Below are positions 6,871 to 7,297 of a stretch of 7,297 bases of DNA, piece by piece. The translations under genes were made by a program, and so were the position numbers. The notes below the pieces were generated by a model. It worked only from the letters and a program-made list of their open reading frames with translations. It was not told the DNA's origin and ran no database searches. The stretch spans positions 2,112 through 9,408 of the forward strand of contig JAKABL010000026.1 of assembly GCA_021801885.1 (NCBI GenBank), written 5' to 3'. Source of the DNA: a bacterium (GTDB lineage: Bacteria; Patescibacteriota; Minisyncoccia; UBA6257; 2-01-FULL-56-20). Each line of letters starts with the position of its first letter. Positions within the stretch are counted from its first letter, which is position 1.

Positions 6871-7297
6871 TCACTTCACGATTCCCCGCTTTTGGAGCTC
6901 CGGATACAACTTGCCCGCAAGGGCATCATGGAATGCGTCTTGGACAAAATAGGGCGATCGATGCGATTCCGCGAGCGCCTTGCCAATCCCTTTCGTGAGC
7001 GCGACATCCAGAAGATATTCGATCTCGAGCTTTACCTCGGGCGCCGCATGCTCCGCGTACTCAGGGAGAACGCCGCGCGACGACGGCGCATCCGGTGCGG
7101 GCGCTGCGGGGGCCGTCGGTGTGGGTGCAGCGGCCGTAGGAGACGGCAAGGGCCGCTCAAGGTGGGGAAATGCGCGTATCGCCTCCCTTACAAGTTCCCG
7201 CTCGCTATAATTCTGCACCGTGACGCTCTCGCGACGATTTTTGATCTCTGAGGCAAGCGCCGCAATGTCGGCCTCAAGGCCCTGCTCGATCGATGGC
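6871..7297 (-). CDS. Incomplete conserved-type hypothetical protein with Pro/Ala-rich linker, next to the ATPase (5' end outside the window)
   Basis: The frame is open from the right edge (first full codon 7296-7294) to TGA at 6873-6871 and shows 141 residues. A GTG at 7218-7216 is only an internal valine codon: the frame continues upstream with protein-like sequence (IEQGLEADIAALASEIKNRR), probably a helix or coiled coil. Visible residues 49-78 are a low-complexity Pro/Ala/Thr linker. Residues 86-141 form a compact acidic, helical C-terminal domain (PEVKLEIEYLLDVALTKGIG, then FHDALAGKLYPELQKRGIVK). I do not recognise a named family. No membrane segment or signal peptide lies in the visible part. 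It sits 22 bases upstream of the ATPase gene on the same strand, which suggests an accessory or regulatory partner of that machine, although the ATPase also has its own promoter. Function is unknown. Confidence 0.8.
   Translation of the reverse strand, partial: PSIEQGLEADIAALASEIKNRRESVTVQNYSERELVREAIRAFPHLERPLPSPTAAAPTPTAPAAPAPDAPSSRGVLPEYAEHAAPEVKLEIEYLLDVALTKGIGKALAESHRSPYFVQDAFHDALAGKLYPELQKRGIVK

Noticed and set aside
7216..7218. GTG as start codon of the gene at the right edge
   Set aside because: The frame stays open to the window edge with 26 further protein-like codons, so the true start lies outside.
1..7297. CRISPR arrays, insertion sequences, tRNA genes or long repeats
   Set aside because: No regularly spaced repeats, transposase motifs, terminal inverted repeats or cloverleaf-like sequences were seen; nearly all bases lie in the genes described.

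Overview
The window reads as chromosomal DNA of a GC-rich bacterium. The best guess is a member of the Patescibacteria (candidate phyla radiation). The grounds are a compact layout with gaps of about 10 to 93 bases, no clear Shine-Dalgarno sequences, start codons directly behind promoter -10 boxes, a divergent pgk, and a single-pass membrane VirD4/TraG-like ATPase beside a small Pro/Ala-linker protein. TGA is used as a stop, so this is not one of the TGA-recoded lineages. The taxonomic assignment is inference; no rRNA or other marker gene is present.

Layout from left to right. Bases 1-147 (+) hold the C-terminal end of a probable Cro/C1-type helix-turn-helix protein, followed by a strong intrinsic terminator at 185-219. 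Bases 3049 down to 241 (-) hold a three-gene operon: pgk (phosphoglycerate kinase), a DHH/DHHA1 phosphoesterase, and a ribonuclease H with an N-terminal hybrid-binding domain. A 54-bp divergent promoter region (3050-3103) separates pgk from a type II NADH dehydrogenase gene at 3104-4444 (+). Bases 6848 down to 4455 (-) hold a 797-residue membrane-anchored type IV secretion/coupling-type ATPase, convergent with the NADH dehydrogenase. Bases 6873 down to 6871 end an incomplete gene entering from the right edge, just upstream of the ATPase on the same strand. There is no stretch over 300 bases without a gene, and no tRNA, rRNA, CRISPR array or insertion sequence was seen.

How the genes may work together. 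PGK follows the NADH-producing step of glycolysis, while the divergent NADH dehydrogenase can reoxidise NADH, so the shared promoter region sits between two linked parts of energy metabolism. The DHH protein and RNase H form a plausible RNA-turnover pair: one cuts RNA in RNA/DNA hybrids and the other may degrade short oligonucleotides. The ATPase and its small neighbour look like part of a DNA- or protein-translocation machine whose other parts lie outside the window.

The most unusual sequence signal is the promoter layout. All three genes at which a promoter is recognisable have a -10 box ending only 6-7 bases before the ATG, which predicts leaderless or nearly leaderless mRNAs.
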